From the NCBI GenBank assembly GCA_022842745.1, contig JALHPA010000089.1, forward strand, positions 1 through 8,119: a stretch of DNA of 8,119 nt. The letters are read 5' to 3'. The notes under the pieces were generated by a model. That model searched no databases and had not been told where the DNA came from. It saw only the letters and a program-made list of their open reading frames with translations. Source of the DNA: Pirellulales bacterium. Lineage in GTDB: Bacteria; Planctomycetota; Planctomycetia; Pirellulales; JALHPA01. Shown here piece by piece: positions 1 through 5,889 of this stretch. The position numbers and the translations under genes were made by a program. Position 1 is the first letter of the stretch. The number at the start of each line of letters is the position of its first letter.

Positions 1-48
1 GCGGTTTTGCAAGCGGGCGTGTTGGCCCTGGGCAAGGAAGAGAAATGA
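1..48 (+). CDS. C-terminal end of an unidentified upstream gene (partial)
   Basis: Frame 1 is open from the window edge to a TGA at 46-48. It reads as 15 residues, AVLQAGVLALGKEEK: a hydrophobic helix ending in a charged tail, which looks like a normal protein C-terminus. The following 104 bases hold no other convincing coding frame. Only 15 residues are visible, so no family can be named. It could also be chance, because other frames are open over so short a stretch. Confidence 0.4.
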   Translation, partial: AVLQAGVLALGKEEK

Positions 49-141
49 TCCGGGGCCGAGCGGGCGACAGGGGGATTCTGAGCTAGAGTTGCATAGCTGG
101 CGTTCTCATGCGCCGGTCCCGCCCTCAACCTCTGGCCCTCC

Positions 142-147
142 GAGGTG
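142..147 (+). promoter_or_regulatory. Shine-Dalgarno site deciding the start at 153
   Basis: GAGGTG lies 5 nt upstream of the ATG at 153. The in-frame upstream ATG at 108 has no comparable purine-rich site, and the 15 residues it would add are Arg/Pro-rich and look non-coding. The start at 153 is therefore preferred. Confidence 0.5.
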
Positions 148-152
148 TCGCC

Positions 153-485
153 ATGTCTGAATCTCGTTCTACCGCAACGTCGGCCCATAGCGCCCGGCTC
201 GGATTGGGGGTTTCGCGGATGGCGAACGCCGCCGATCAGTTGCTGTGCCGGTCCGACCGGCTGCTAGAAGCCGCCGCCCACGAACAATGGAGCGAAGTGC
301 AGCAGTTGAGCGAAGAGATGGCGGCCTTGGGCGATACGGCCCACCAGTCGCAAGTCGCGGAGCGAGCGCGGGCGTTAAGCTTCGAGCTGCACGCGCCGGA
401 GAACGTGCTCTCCGTGCGGCGCAAGGTCGTGCGGCTGGTCGGCGCCTGCGGCCGGATGGAGGGGGAGCGGGAAGACGCGACCTGA
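153..485 (+). CDS. Small helical protein of unknown function (110 aa)
   Basis: I do not recognise this protein. It has 110 residues, a Ser/Thr/Ala-rich N-terminus (about 1-15), then an almost wholly helical, soluble body rich in Ala, Glu, Arg and Leu. There are two likely amphipathic helices around residues 20-55 (LLEAAAHEQWSEVQQLSEEM) and 60-105. It shows no signal peptide, membrane segment or metal motif. The pattern is loosely reminiscent of small four-helix proteins such as Hpt-like modules or flagellar chaperones, but there is no phospho-acceptor histidine in an HxxKG context, so neither name is justified. It ends 40 bp from the convergent antiporter gene, so the two share no transcript. 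Its partner may be the truncated gene at the left edge, 104 bp upstream. An alternative start is the ATG at 108, which would give 125 aa. Confidence 0.6.
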   Translation: MSESRSTATSAHSARLGLGVSRMANAADQLLCRSDRLLEAAAHEQWSEVQQLSEEMAALGDTAHQSQVAERARALSFELHAPENVLSVRRKVVRLVGACGRMEGEREDAT

Positions 486-488
486 GCG

Positions 489-523
489 GCGCGCCGGGTG
501 GGCTGAAAGGACGCGCGGCGCGC
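489..523. terminator. Weak GC-rich inverted repeat between convergent genes
   Basis: GCGCGCC at 489-495 can pair with GGCGCGC at 517-523 across a 21-nt loop, in the 40-bp gap between two convergent stop codons. There is no T-run on either side in the exit direction, so it is not a classical intrinsic terminator. Position alone suggests a bidirectional transcription barrier. In DNA this GC-rich, such pairing may be chance. Confidence 0.2.
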
Positions 524-525
524 GG

Positions 526-1935
526 TCAGACGAAAAACAGGACGGTGACGAGCACCAAGATCGGAATCAGGACGGCGATCGAGTAGGCCATATAGCCAAA
601 AAATCCTGGCATCCGCACGCCGTTCTCTTCGGCGATGGCTTTGACCATGAAATTGGGCCCGTTGCCGATGTAGGTATTCGCCCCCATGAAGACGGCGCCG
701 CAGGAGATCGCCGCCAGGATGGACGCGGCTTGCCCCGTGGTATCGCTTTGCAAAAACTCCCGCAGGTAGAGAGGATGCTCGGTGGAGACGCCGGCGGCGC
801 CGCAAGCGGTCGCGGCGAAGGTGAGATAGGTGGGGGCGTTGTCCAAAAAGCTGGAAAGAATGCCGGTGGCCCAAAAAAATTGCCACGGCTCTTGGATGCC
901 CAGCTTGCCGCCGTGGACGTTCAACAACGCCAGAGCGGGAATCATGGTGACAAAGATGCCAGCGAACAGAACGGCGACCTCAAGTATGGGTCCAAATCCG
1001 AAACGGTTTTTGCGGAAGATTTCGGACGGAGTGGTCCAAAACGAGGCGAGCGCGACGGCGGCCATCAGTCCTTCTTGCACGCCGAACGGCCAGGGGTTTC
1101 CACCATTGCCCAGGCCTTTTCCCGAGGCCGCGATGATGGCCACGATCGCCAGCAGAAAGACGAAGCACCGTTTGCCCTCGATGTGTAGCCGCTCGTGGCG
1201 CTGGACTTCTTCCAACTGGGAACCGGGGCGCTCGCGCTCTTCCCGATTCAGCGCCCATTGGTCCCAAGCATTGAAAATCACCAGCAGTAAAACGTTGACG
1301 ATGAGCCATTGTCTGGCAAGCTGCAACGTCCAGTCGAATGGGACGCCTTTGAGAAATCCTAAAAACAGCGGCGGATCGCCGAGCGGAGTGAGTAATCCTC
1401 CGCAATTGGAGACGACAAAGATAAAGAAGACCACCACGTGGGCTTTGTTTTCGCGCGATTGATTGGCCCGCAACAGCGGGCGGATCAGCAACATCGACGC
1501 GCCGGTGGTGCCGATGAAACTGGCCAGCAACGCGCCCAACGAGAGCACGGCGGTGTTGACGAGCGGCGTGCCCGCCAGGGAGCCGCCGACGTATACGCCG
1601 CCGCTAATGACGAACAGCGATCCCAAGAGGAGCAGGAAGGAGACATAGTCCTTGGCGGCGTGGAGCAGGTCGTGCTTTCCAGCCTCGCCGAATTGCGTGG
1701 CAAGATATATTGCCAAGGGGACGGCCAAGATTGCGGCTATCAGTCCCTTATTGCGGTTGTGCTCCCACCAATGTGGGGCCACGAGGGGGAGAATAGCAAT
1801 CGCCAACAAGATCGCCACAAAGGGCAATACGCTGGGCCAGCTCAATCGCGCGCCCAGCGATTGGTGCTCGGCGGCCGACGCGGCGGCCGGAAGTAGTAAA
1901 CCGATCGCCCACGGCCCAACGCATCGGACAGACAT
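526..1935 (-). CDS. NhaD-type sodium:proton antiporter / CitMHS-superfamily ion transporter, with signal peptide
   Basis: 469 residues from the ATG at 1935. Residues 1-22 form a signal peptide ending PAAASAAE. About 12 hydrophobic segments follow, roughly at 33-57, 64-82, 96-118, 125-151, 166-182, 211-224, 257-271, 289-300, 317-338, 351-382, 403-424 and 445-469. Family hallmarks visible are GTTGASMLLIRPLLRAN (142-158), CGGLLTPLGDPPLF (178-191), SSFLDNAPTYL (361-371) and GANTYIGNGPNFMVKAIAEE (418-437). The paired GDPP and DNAPT elements are typical of NhaD-like members of the ion-transporter superfamily, which exchange Na+ or Li+ for H+ across the inner membrane for pH and salt homeostasis. 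Substrate is inferred from the family; an organic-anion carrier is possible. A GTG at 1944 fits the Shine-Dalgarno spacing better than the ATG and adds only three residues. The propeller gene lies 95 bp upstream on the same strand, so co-transcription is possible. Confidence 0.88.
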   Translation of the reverse strand: MSVRCVGPWAIGLLLPAAASAAEHQSLGARLSWPSVLPFVAILLAIAILPLVAPHWWEHNRNKGLIAAILAVPLAIYLATQFGEAGKHDLLHAAKDYVSFLLLLGSLFVISGGVYVGGSLAGTPLVNTAVLSLGALLASFIGTTGASMLLIRPLLRANQSRENKAHVVVFFIFVVSNCGGLLTPLGDPPLFLGFLKGVPFDWTLQLARQWLIVNVLLLVIFNAWDQWALNREERERPGSQLEEVQRHERLHIEGKRCFVFLLAIVAIIAASGKGLGNGGNPWPFGVQEGLMAAVALASFWTTPSEIFRKNRFGFGPILEVAVLFAGIFVTMIPALALLNVHGGKLGIQEPWQFFWATGILSSFLDNAPTYLTFAATACGAAGVSTEHPLYLREFLQSDTTGQAASILAAISCGAVFMGANTYIGNGPNFMVKAIAEENGVRMPGFFGYMAYSIAVLIPILVLVTVLFFV

Positions 1936-1950
1936 TCGTACCACGAATAT

Positions 1951-1956
1951 TCCTTT
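1951..1956 (-). promoter_or_regulatory. Shine-Dalgarno site of the antiporter gene
   Basis: On the minus strand AAAGGA occupies 1956-1951. It is 6 nt before an in-frame GTG (1944-1942) but 15 nt before the ATG (1935-1933). The spacing favours initiation at the GTG. Either start keeps the signal peptide intact. Confidence 0.4.
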
Positions 1957-1965
1957 CGCAGTTTG

Positions 1966-1979
1966 GCGCCCCGGGGCGC
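1966..1979. repeat. 14-bp perfect palindrome GCGCCCCGGGGCGC
   Basis: A self-complementary 14-mer sits in the 95-bp gap between the propeller stop and the antiporter start, with a second 10-bp palindrome (GCGCCGGCGC) about 25 bp further on. As RNA it could form a 5-bp stem with a CCGG loop. It has no T-run, so termination is not indicated. It could be a protein-binding site or a chance product of high GC content. Confidence 0.3.
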
Positions 1980-2030
1980 GATAACATTGGCCGCGCCCTG
2001 AAGCGCCGGCGCCAGCTTGCAACGGTCGAA

Positions 2031-3290
2031 TTACCGCGGATCGGAAGCCGGCGGCTTTCTTAGGTCAAAGCAGTGCAGCATTTCTTGGTCTCGCAGCAGC
2101 AGCCGGCCTCGACTGACCACCGGCTGGGTCCAAACACGTCCCAGGGGCTTGCGCAGCTTGGAGGGGGGGGCGAGCATAAAGCGGGACAACTCTTTCCAAG
2201 CGGTCGCGTCCCCCGCGGCCAAAACGACTTCTCCAGTTTCTTCCGAGAGGCAGATCAGGCGTCCATCCACGTACACGATCGAGCCTCGATCGAAGTCCTT
2301 GCTGAGCCAGATCGAATTCCCGTTCTTGAAATTCTGGCAGACCCAGCCGCGATTCTCGGAATAACCGACAAGGGTCTCGCCGGAGAGCGTCAATCCGTTC
2401 GCAAGGTTTTTCATCACCTTATTGGAATAGACGTGCTCGACGGTCGTGGGGGACGTGACTCGAATCGACATGCAGCCGGTGCTCCCCCCGGCGGAAACGA
2501 AAATCTGATTGGCGACCATCAACGGGCTGGTGGTGACGACGACCGAACTCTCAAACCGCCGCTGCCAGCGAATCTCGCCAGCGCCGGCATGAATTCCCGC
2601 CAACCTTAGCCGGGAGAGGGCCGCGTATTGCCGTTCGCCGTCGACGGAATAAGGAACGAGTGAGGTGTACTGGGCCTCATCGGTCCAGGCCGTCGTTTGC
2701 CAGCGAATCGCGCCGGTCCGGCGATCCAGCGCGACGATGCCTCCCTTTTTTCCGGGGATGCCTACGATTTGGTCGCCATCGGCGAGCACCGACTCGCTAT
2801 AGCCCCACCCAGGGACTTCGCCGCCCAGCTCAATATAGGATACGGACCATAACTTGCGGCCGTTGTCCGCCTCGACGCAACACAGGACGCCTCTGCCGGT
2901 GAGGCCATAAACGAGCCCTTGGGAGACGGTCGGGGTGCCTCGAGGACCGTCGCCATATTCATTTTCATACATTGGACCGAGCGGAGTCGCCCAAACCTCT
3001 TTGCCACTCCGCAACTCCAAGGCGATCATGTACTCCGTCTTGTCCCGTCCGGCCATGATATAGACTCGATCCCCCACTACCGCCGGACCTGAGTATCCGA
3101 CTCCCAAATTGGATATCAACCACGCGCGCGGGGGACCGCCCGTGTTCCATTGAAGTTCCAGCCCCGTCTCTTGCGACTTCGAGTTCCAACCGGGACCGAA
3201 CGCATGCGGCCAGTCATCGCCGCGCAGCGACGCCGCGCTTGCAGACAATACGATACATGCCGCGGAAATCAAGCATCTACCGCTCATCAT
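2031..3290 (-). CDS. Exported PQQ-like beta-propeller repeat protein
   Basis: 419 residues from the ATG at 3290. Hydrophobic residues about 5-20, ending SASAA, form a signal peptide that directs export. The mature N-terminus carries DDWPHAFGPGWN, a variant of the W-P-x-F-x-G-P opening common in planctomycete PQQ-like proteins. Propeller blades are marked by G-x-x-x-W turns: SGKEVW (95-100), NGRKLW (143-148), TGAIRW (192-197), AGEIRW (237-242), NGNSIW (323-328) and a degenerate TGEVVL (352-357). There are intervening blade strands such as GIVALDRRTG and RLICLSEETG. This suggests a six- to eight-bladed propeller. No quinoprotein dehydrogenase catalytic set is evident, so a non-enzymatic scaffold or binding role, as in BamB-like proteins, is at least as likely as dehydrogenase activity. 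The start lies in a run GTG-ATG-ATG (3293, 3290, 3287) without a strong Shine-Dalgarno site, so it is uncertain by one codon either way. Confidence 0.85.
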   Translation of the reverse strand: MMSGRCLISAACIVLSASAASLRGDDWPHAFGPGWNSKSQETGLELQWNTGGPPRAWLISNLGVGYSGPAVVGDRVYIMAGRDKTEYMIALELRSGKEVWATPLGPMYENEYGDGPRGTPTVSQGLVYGLTGRGVLCCVEADNGRKLWSVSYIELGGEVPGWGYSESVLADGDQIVGIPGKKGGIVALDRRTGAIRWQTTAWTDEAQYTSLVPYSVDGERQYAALSRLRLAGIHAGAGEIRWQRRFESSVVVTTSPLMVANQIFVSAGGSTGCMSIRVTSPTTVEHVYSNKVMKNLANGLTLSGETLVGYSENRGWVCQNFKNGNSIWLSKDFDRGSIVYVDGRLICLSEETGEVVLAAGDATAWKELSRFMLAPPSKLRKPLGRVWTQPVVSRGRLLLRDQEMLHCFDLRKPPASDPR

Positions 3291-3355
3291 CACGTTCCGG
3301 AGTGCGGGCCATGTTGCAGCAAACTTATGCGCCCCTGCGCTGGAGGTCGCCAGTC

Positions 3356-3361
3356 TTTATA
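3356..3361 (-). promoter_or_regulatory. Possible -10 element for the propeller gene
   Basis: TATAAA on the minus strand, within GTTATAAAG, lies about 65 nt upstream of the propeller start. It sits in the AT-richer part of the 3294-3540 divergent intergenic region. A -35 candidate (TATTCA, 16-nt spacing) matches the consensus poorly, so this is a weak call. Confidence 0.28.
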
Positions 3362-3497
3362 ACAGCTTTTCCGCCACTGAATACTTGTCTTTGTTAGATC
3401 TGGCGCCGGTCGGGTTAAATTAGTGCGTTAATGAATTCTGAATATTGTTGCTCGATCGGCCCTTGGCATCCAACGGCGCGCCGGATATTCTGGACAC

Positions 3498-3503
3498 TAT
3501 ACT
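3498..3503 (+). promoter_or_regulatory. Possible -10 element (TATACT) for the 3541 gene
   Basis: TATACT matches five of six positions of the TATAAT consensus. It lies 37 nt before the GTG at 3541, which would give a leader of about 30 nt containing the ribosome-binding site. No good -35 box is seen at 16-18 nt spacing; TTGGCA at 3463-3468 is too far away (29 nt). Confidence 0.35.
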
Positions 3504-3528
3504 AATCGGGGCGAGTGTCCCTTGTTGC

Positions 3529-3534
3529 GAGGAG
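3529..3534 (+). promoter_or_regulatory. Strong Shine-Dalgarno site fixing a GTG start at 3541
   Basis: GAGGAG is followed by a 6-nt spacer and GTG at 3541. It is one of the best ribosome-binding sites in the window. It favours the GTG over the in-frame ATG at 3445, which would add 32 residues of non-conserved-looking sequence and would lie upstream of the likely promoter. Confidence 0.65.
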
Positions 3535-3540
3535 TGTAAC

Positions 3541-3870
3541 GTGGCGAAAAGTGCGAAACCGGAACGCGGCGAAAAGTCTCAGGCGGTCCGCGAGTATTTC
3601 AAGGCCCATCCCAAGGCCAAGGTGAAAGAAGTGACCGAGGCTCTGGGCGCTAACGGCATGACCGTGTCGCAGGCATTGGTCGCGGCAATCAAATACAAAG
3701 ATCGCTCAAGCCGAGGGCGAGCGCGACGCAAAGGCGCGATGAGCGCGGCCGCCGGCAACGGCGTCGGATTGAATATCGATCATCTGCTGGCCGCCAAGAA
3801 GTTCGCGCTTTCGCTCGGCGGCATCGAGAATGCTCAAGCGGCCCTGGCAGCTTTCGCCAAGCTCCACTAA
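3541..3870 (+). CDS. Small basic protein with helix-turn-helix-like N-terminus, function unknown (109 aa)
   Basis: Residues 1-12 are a Lys-rich tail. Residues 13-52 (SQAVREYF, then KEVTEAL, then TVSQALVAAIKYK) read as three short helices with the spacing of a winged or classical helix-turn-helix. A very basic linker follows at 53-65 (KDRSSRGRARRK). The C-terminal segment 77-108 is a predicted helical hairpin (NIDHLLAAKKFALSLGGIENAQAALAAFAKL). No enzyme motif, membrane helix or cysteine is present. From memory, similar short proteins opening with a KSQAxRxY-type helix and ending in an LGGxxxAxxAL helix recur in planctomycete genomes as hypothetical proteins; this is unverified. DNA binding is inferred from fold pattern and charge only. 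The gene stands alone, divergent from the propeller gene and convergent with the radical SAM gene, with its own likely promoter. Confidence 0.75.
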   Translation: MAKSAKPERGEKSQAVREYFKAHPKAKVKEVTEALGANGMTVSQALVAAIKYKDRSSRGRARRKGAMSAAAGNGVGLNIDHLLAAKKFALSLGGIENAQAALAAFAKLH

Positions 3871-3892
3871 GTCGCTGCGGACAAAGACCAAT

Positions 3893-3947
3893 CCCCAACA
3901 GGGGGCGATCGCCAGTGCTCGGTGCTGGTAGACGGCACCCTGTGGGG
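3893..3947. terminator. Long inverted repeat, candidate bidirectional terminator
   Basis: CCCCAACAGGG (3893-3903) pairs with CCCTGTGGGG (3938-3947), giving ten base pairs with one bulged A. The enclosed 34 nt contain a competing GGTGC/GCACC stem (3921-3925 with 3935-3939) and GGCGATCGCC (3904-3913). It lies 23 bp after the stop at 3870, between convergent genes. On the plus strand the nearest T-run (TTTT near 3967) is about 20 nt away. On the minus strand the stem is followed by ATTGGTCTTTG. A bidirectional terminator is the simplest reading, and the U-tract is poor in both directions. Confidence 0.35.
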
Positions 3948-4006
3948 CGCGGCGATTGTAGGCGCATTTTAGACCCAGCGGATACCAGCCGCGCGGTTGC
4001 GAGCGA

Positions 4007-4054
4007 GTATGCCTGCGCACTCGTATGCCTGCGCGCTGTTTTGCGTGCGCGCTG
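4007..4054. repeat. Three-copy 16-bp tandem repeat abutting the radical SAM stop codon
   Basis: Units are 4007-4022 (GTATGCCTGCGCACTC), 4023-4038 (GTATGCCTGCGCGCTG) and 4039-4054 (TTTTGCGTGCGCGCTG). The first two share 12 identical leading bases. The second and third share the trailing TGCGCGCTG. The array ends exactly where the minus-strand TAA begins (4055-4057). It is not coding in any supported frame. Confidence 0.6.
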
Positions 4055-5107
4055 TTAGTCGCCGAATCGCTTCCCTTGCCAGGTATCGCGGCGGCGAAAT
4101 TCGTTGTCGAGCGCGGTTCGGATGGCCGGCTTGTCCAACGACCAGGCCGGAGCGACGAAGTAACGCGGCGGCGCTTCGCCGCTGATTCGCTCGATGATCA
4201 TTTCGGGGGGCAACAGCTCCAGAAAATCCACCAGCGTGGAAATGTATTCGTCCCGATCCAGCAACGTCACTTCGCCAGCGGCGAATTGATCGGCCAGGGG
4301 CGTATCCTTCACCACATAGAGATTGTGGATTTTGACGCTGTCCACCCTCAGCCGGGCCACCTCCCGCGCGGTGGCCAGCATGTCATCGCGCGTCTCTCCC
4401 GGTAGACCGAGCATTACGTGGGCGCCAATTTCAAAACCGCGCCCCCGGCTGCGGGATACCGCATCCAGAAACGCGGCGTGGCCGTGTCCACGGTTCATCC
4501 AGGTTAGCGACCGATCATGCATCGTTTGCATGCCGTACTCGACCGACAGGTACGTGCGGGCGGCAAACTCCGACAACAGATCGAGTACGCCGTCGGGGAC
4601 GCAGTCGGGCCGGGTGCCGATGGCCAGGCCCACCACCTGGGGATGCGAAAGGGCCGCTTCATACAGCGGGCGGAGCCGCTCGACGGGGGCATAGGTATTG
4701 GTGGCCGGCTGAAAATAGGCGAAGAACCGATCGACCCGGTACCGACGCTGGAGCCGCCGGATGCCCTCCTCGATCTGCCCAGCGATCCCTTGCCGCGGGA
4801 GTCGACGGCTGGGGCTGAAACTGCGGTTGTCGCAGAAGGTGCAGCCGCCGCGGGCGACCGTGCCATCCACGTTGGGGCAGGTAAATCCGGCGTCGACGCT
4901 GACCTTTTGCACCCGTTCGCCGAATTTCCGCCGCAAAAAAAAGTTGTAGTGATAGTAGCGCAGCCCTGCCGCAAGCCAATCTGGCACGGATTTCGCTTGA
5001 ACCGTCCCATCACGCTCGCGAAGAACGGCGGAAACAGCCTCCCGCGGGAACGAAAACCCGCCGCAAGCCGTCTTATTTTGCGACAGCGCCTCGTTTAGCG
5101 GCTGCAT
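4055..5107 (-). CDS. TIGR01212-family (YhcC-like) radical SAM protein
   Basis: 350 residues. The iron-sulfur motif is CPNVDGTVARGGCTFC, with Cys77, Cys89 and Cys92 spaced C-x11-C-x2-C. That is the non-canonical spacing of this family rather than C-x3-C-x2-C. Further family landmarks are FAYFQPATNTYAP (129-141), GLAIGTRPDCVPD (160-172), the SVEYGMQT segment (188-195), GAHVMLGLPGET (228-239), KIHNLYVVKDTPLA (259-272), and the ending FLELLPPEMIIERISG then RRRDTWQGKRFGD. Members bind a [4Fe-4S] cluster and S-adenosylmethionine in the cytosol; the substrate of YhcC proteins is not established as far as I know. The protein carries about 40 residues before WLAAGLRYYHYNFFLRRKFG, where the family homology seems to start. 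An in-frame GTG at 4987 is a credible alternative start giving 310 aa, closer to the usual length. Neither start has a clear Shine-Dalgarno site. Confidence 0.9.
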   Translation of the reverse strand: MQPLNEALSQNKTACGGFSFPREAVSAVLRERDGTVQAKSVPDWLAAGLRYYHYNFFLRRKFGERVQKVSVDAGFTCPNVDGTVARGGCTFCDNRSFSPSRRLPRQGIAGQIEEGIRRLQRRYRVDRFFAYFQPATNTYAPVERLRPLYEAALSHPQVVGLAIGTRPDCVPDGVLDLLSEFAARTYLSVEYGMQTMHDRSLTWMNRGHGHAAFLDAVSRSRGRGFEIGAHVMLGLPGETRDDMLATAREVARLRVDSVKIHNLYVVKDTPLADQFAAGEVTLLDRDEYISTLVDFLELLPPEMIIERISGEAPPRYFVAPAWSLDKPAIRTALDNEFRRRDTWQGKRFGD

Positions 5108-5206
5108 TGTTGACGATTCTGGAGGGCAGGACTACAGTTAAAACTAGCGGGCCAAGGCGCTAACAGCAGTTATAGGGCATTCCGAATTCTCATCCCAGAG
5201 GCGCCT
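5108..5206. other. Divergent intergenic region (99 bp)
   Basis: This region must contain the start signals for both the radical SAM gene (left) and the FHA gene (right). AT-rich patches (AGTTAAAACTAG and CAGTTATAGGG) could hold -10 elements, but I find no -35/-10 pair with acceptable spacing on either strand. For the FHA gene, GAGG at 5198-5201 with 5 nt to the ATG at 5207 is a usable ribosome-binding site. Confidence 0.3.
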
Positions 5207-5674
5207 ATGTTTGGCGAATTGCATCCGCTCGGCGGCGGTGACCCTATTCCCTTGGTGAAGCGAACGCTGCTGGTCGGCCGACGGGAGAGCTGCGATATCG
5301 TTCTGCGGTTCGCGAACGTTTCGGCCCATCACTGCCAATTGACGCTCAACGGCGGCTATTGGTACGTGAAGGACATGAAAAGCCGCAACGGAGTCAAGGT
5401 GAATGGCAATCGCGTCACCGAAAAGCTTATCAACCCGGGGGACACGCTCTCGGTCGCCAAACACCACTACGAACTGAAATACTCGCCATCGGACTTGGGC
5501 GCCATCGGACCGCCCCCGGTCGAGAATCTCCACAACGACATTCTCTCGAAGTCGCTTTTGGAGCGGGCCGGGCTGCAGAAGCAGAACATCCGCACCGCGG
5601 ACGACCGCCCGCGCCGGTTCGATGTGCATAACAACGATCCAGGGCAGATCAAGAACCCCAACGCTCCGCTGTAG
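5207..5674 (+). CDS. FHA domain protein (155 aa)
   Basis: Residues about 5-92 form a forkhead-associated domain, which binds phosphothreonine peptides. The conserved positions are present: Gly24-Arg25 in LLVGRRESCDIVL, Ser39 and His42 in FANVSAHHCQL, and Asn61-Gly62 in KSRNGVKVNG, with the final strand DTLSVAKHHYELKY. The domain starts almost at residue 1. A tail of about 60 residues follows (LENLHN-like helix 105-123, then a polar, Pro/Asn/Asp-rich stretch to the end) with no recognised domain. There is no signal peptide or membrane helix, so it is cytosolic. No Ser/Thr kinase or phosphatase is adjacent, so its partner is unknown; planctomycetes carry many such kinases elsewhere. Start choice is supported by GAGG 5 nt upstream. 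The transcript probably ends at the terminator at 5816-5837. Confidence 0.9.
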   Translation: MFGELHPLGGGDPIPLVKRTLLVGRRESCDIVLRFANVSAHHCQLTLNGGYWYVKDMKSRNGVKVNGNRVTEKLINPGDTLSVAKHHYELKYSPSDLGAIGPPPVENLHNDILSKSLLERAGLQKQNIRTADDRPRRFDVHNNDPGQIKNPNAPL

Positions 5675-5675
5675 G

Positions 5676-5694
5676 TCGCTCGCGGTCGGAGCGA
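5676..5694 (+). repeat. Short hairpin just after the FHA stop codon
   Basis: TCGCTC (5676-5681) pairs perfectly with GAGCGA (5689-5694) around a 7-nt loop, starting 2 nt after the TAG. There is no T-run, so it is more likely a 3'-end stabilising stem or part of a larger folded 3' region than a terminator. Confidence 0.35.
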
Positions 5695-5815
5695 GTGCGG
5701 GTTCCGGCGACGGCGGGAGCGTAAGCCGCGGCAGTGGCCGCTTCGCCGGGCAGGTCGATTTTGCCGGCCGGGGCCGTCCTTGACTTGCCGCGGAGGGGAG
5801 TTGAAACTGGAGCAC

Positions 5816-5837
5816 GCGCCCGCGAGGGCGCTTTTTT
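5816..5837 (+). terminator. Intrinsic terminator with GNRA tetraloop
   Basis: A perfect 6-bp GC stem, GCGCCC (5816-5821) with GGGCGC (5826-5831), is closed by GCGA, a GNRA-type tetraloop. Six T residues (5832-5837) follow directly. This is the clearest rho-independent terminator in the window and acts only on plus-strand transcripts. It lies 142 nt after the FHA stop and 52 nt before the next ATG, so it ends the FHA transcript, a small RNA made in the gap, or a prematurely stopped leader of the downstream gene. Confidence 0.8.
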
Positions 5838-5889
5838 GTTCCCATCCGTTCCGCCTGGCGGAAAACTCGCGCCTTCGATCCAGACGCCT

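Noticed and set aside
236..886. 216-codon open frame on the minus strand across the convergent gap
   Set aside because: It is Arg/Ser/His-rich, overlaps two better-supported genes, and has no domain or ribosome-binding site.
830..1462. 210-codon open frame on the plus strand
   Set aside because: It is antisense to the antiporter, whose membrane helices and GDPP/DNAPT motifs are unmistakable; the composition is that of a shadow frame.
3463..3503. TTGGCA paired with TATACT as a full sigma-70 promoter
   Set aside because: The 29-nt spacing is far outside the normal 16-18 nt; only the -10 element is kept.
3906..3913. HIP1-like octamer context CGATCG (GGCGATCGCC)
   Set aside because: A single occurrence here is not evidence of a genome-wide repeated palindrome.
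4517..5098. 193-codon open frame on the plus strand
   Set aside because: It is antisense to the radical SAM gene, which carries the iron-sulfur motif and conserved family landmarks.
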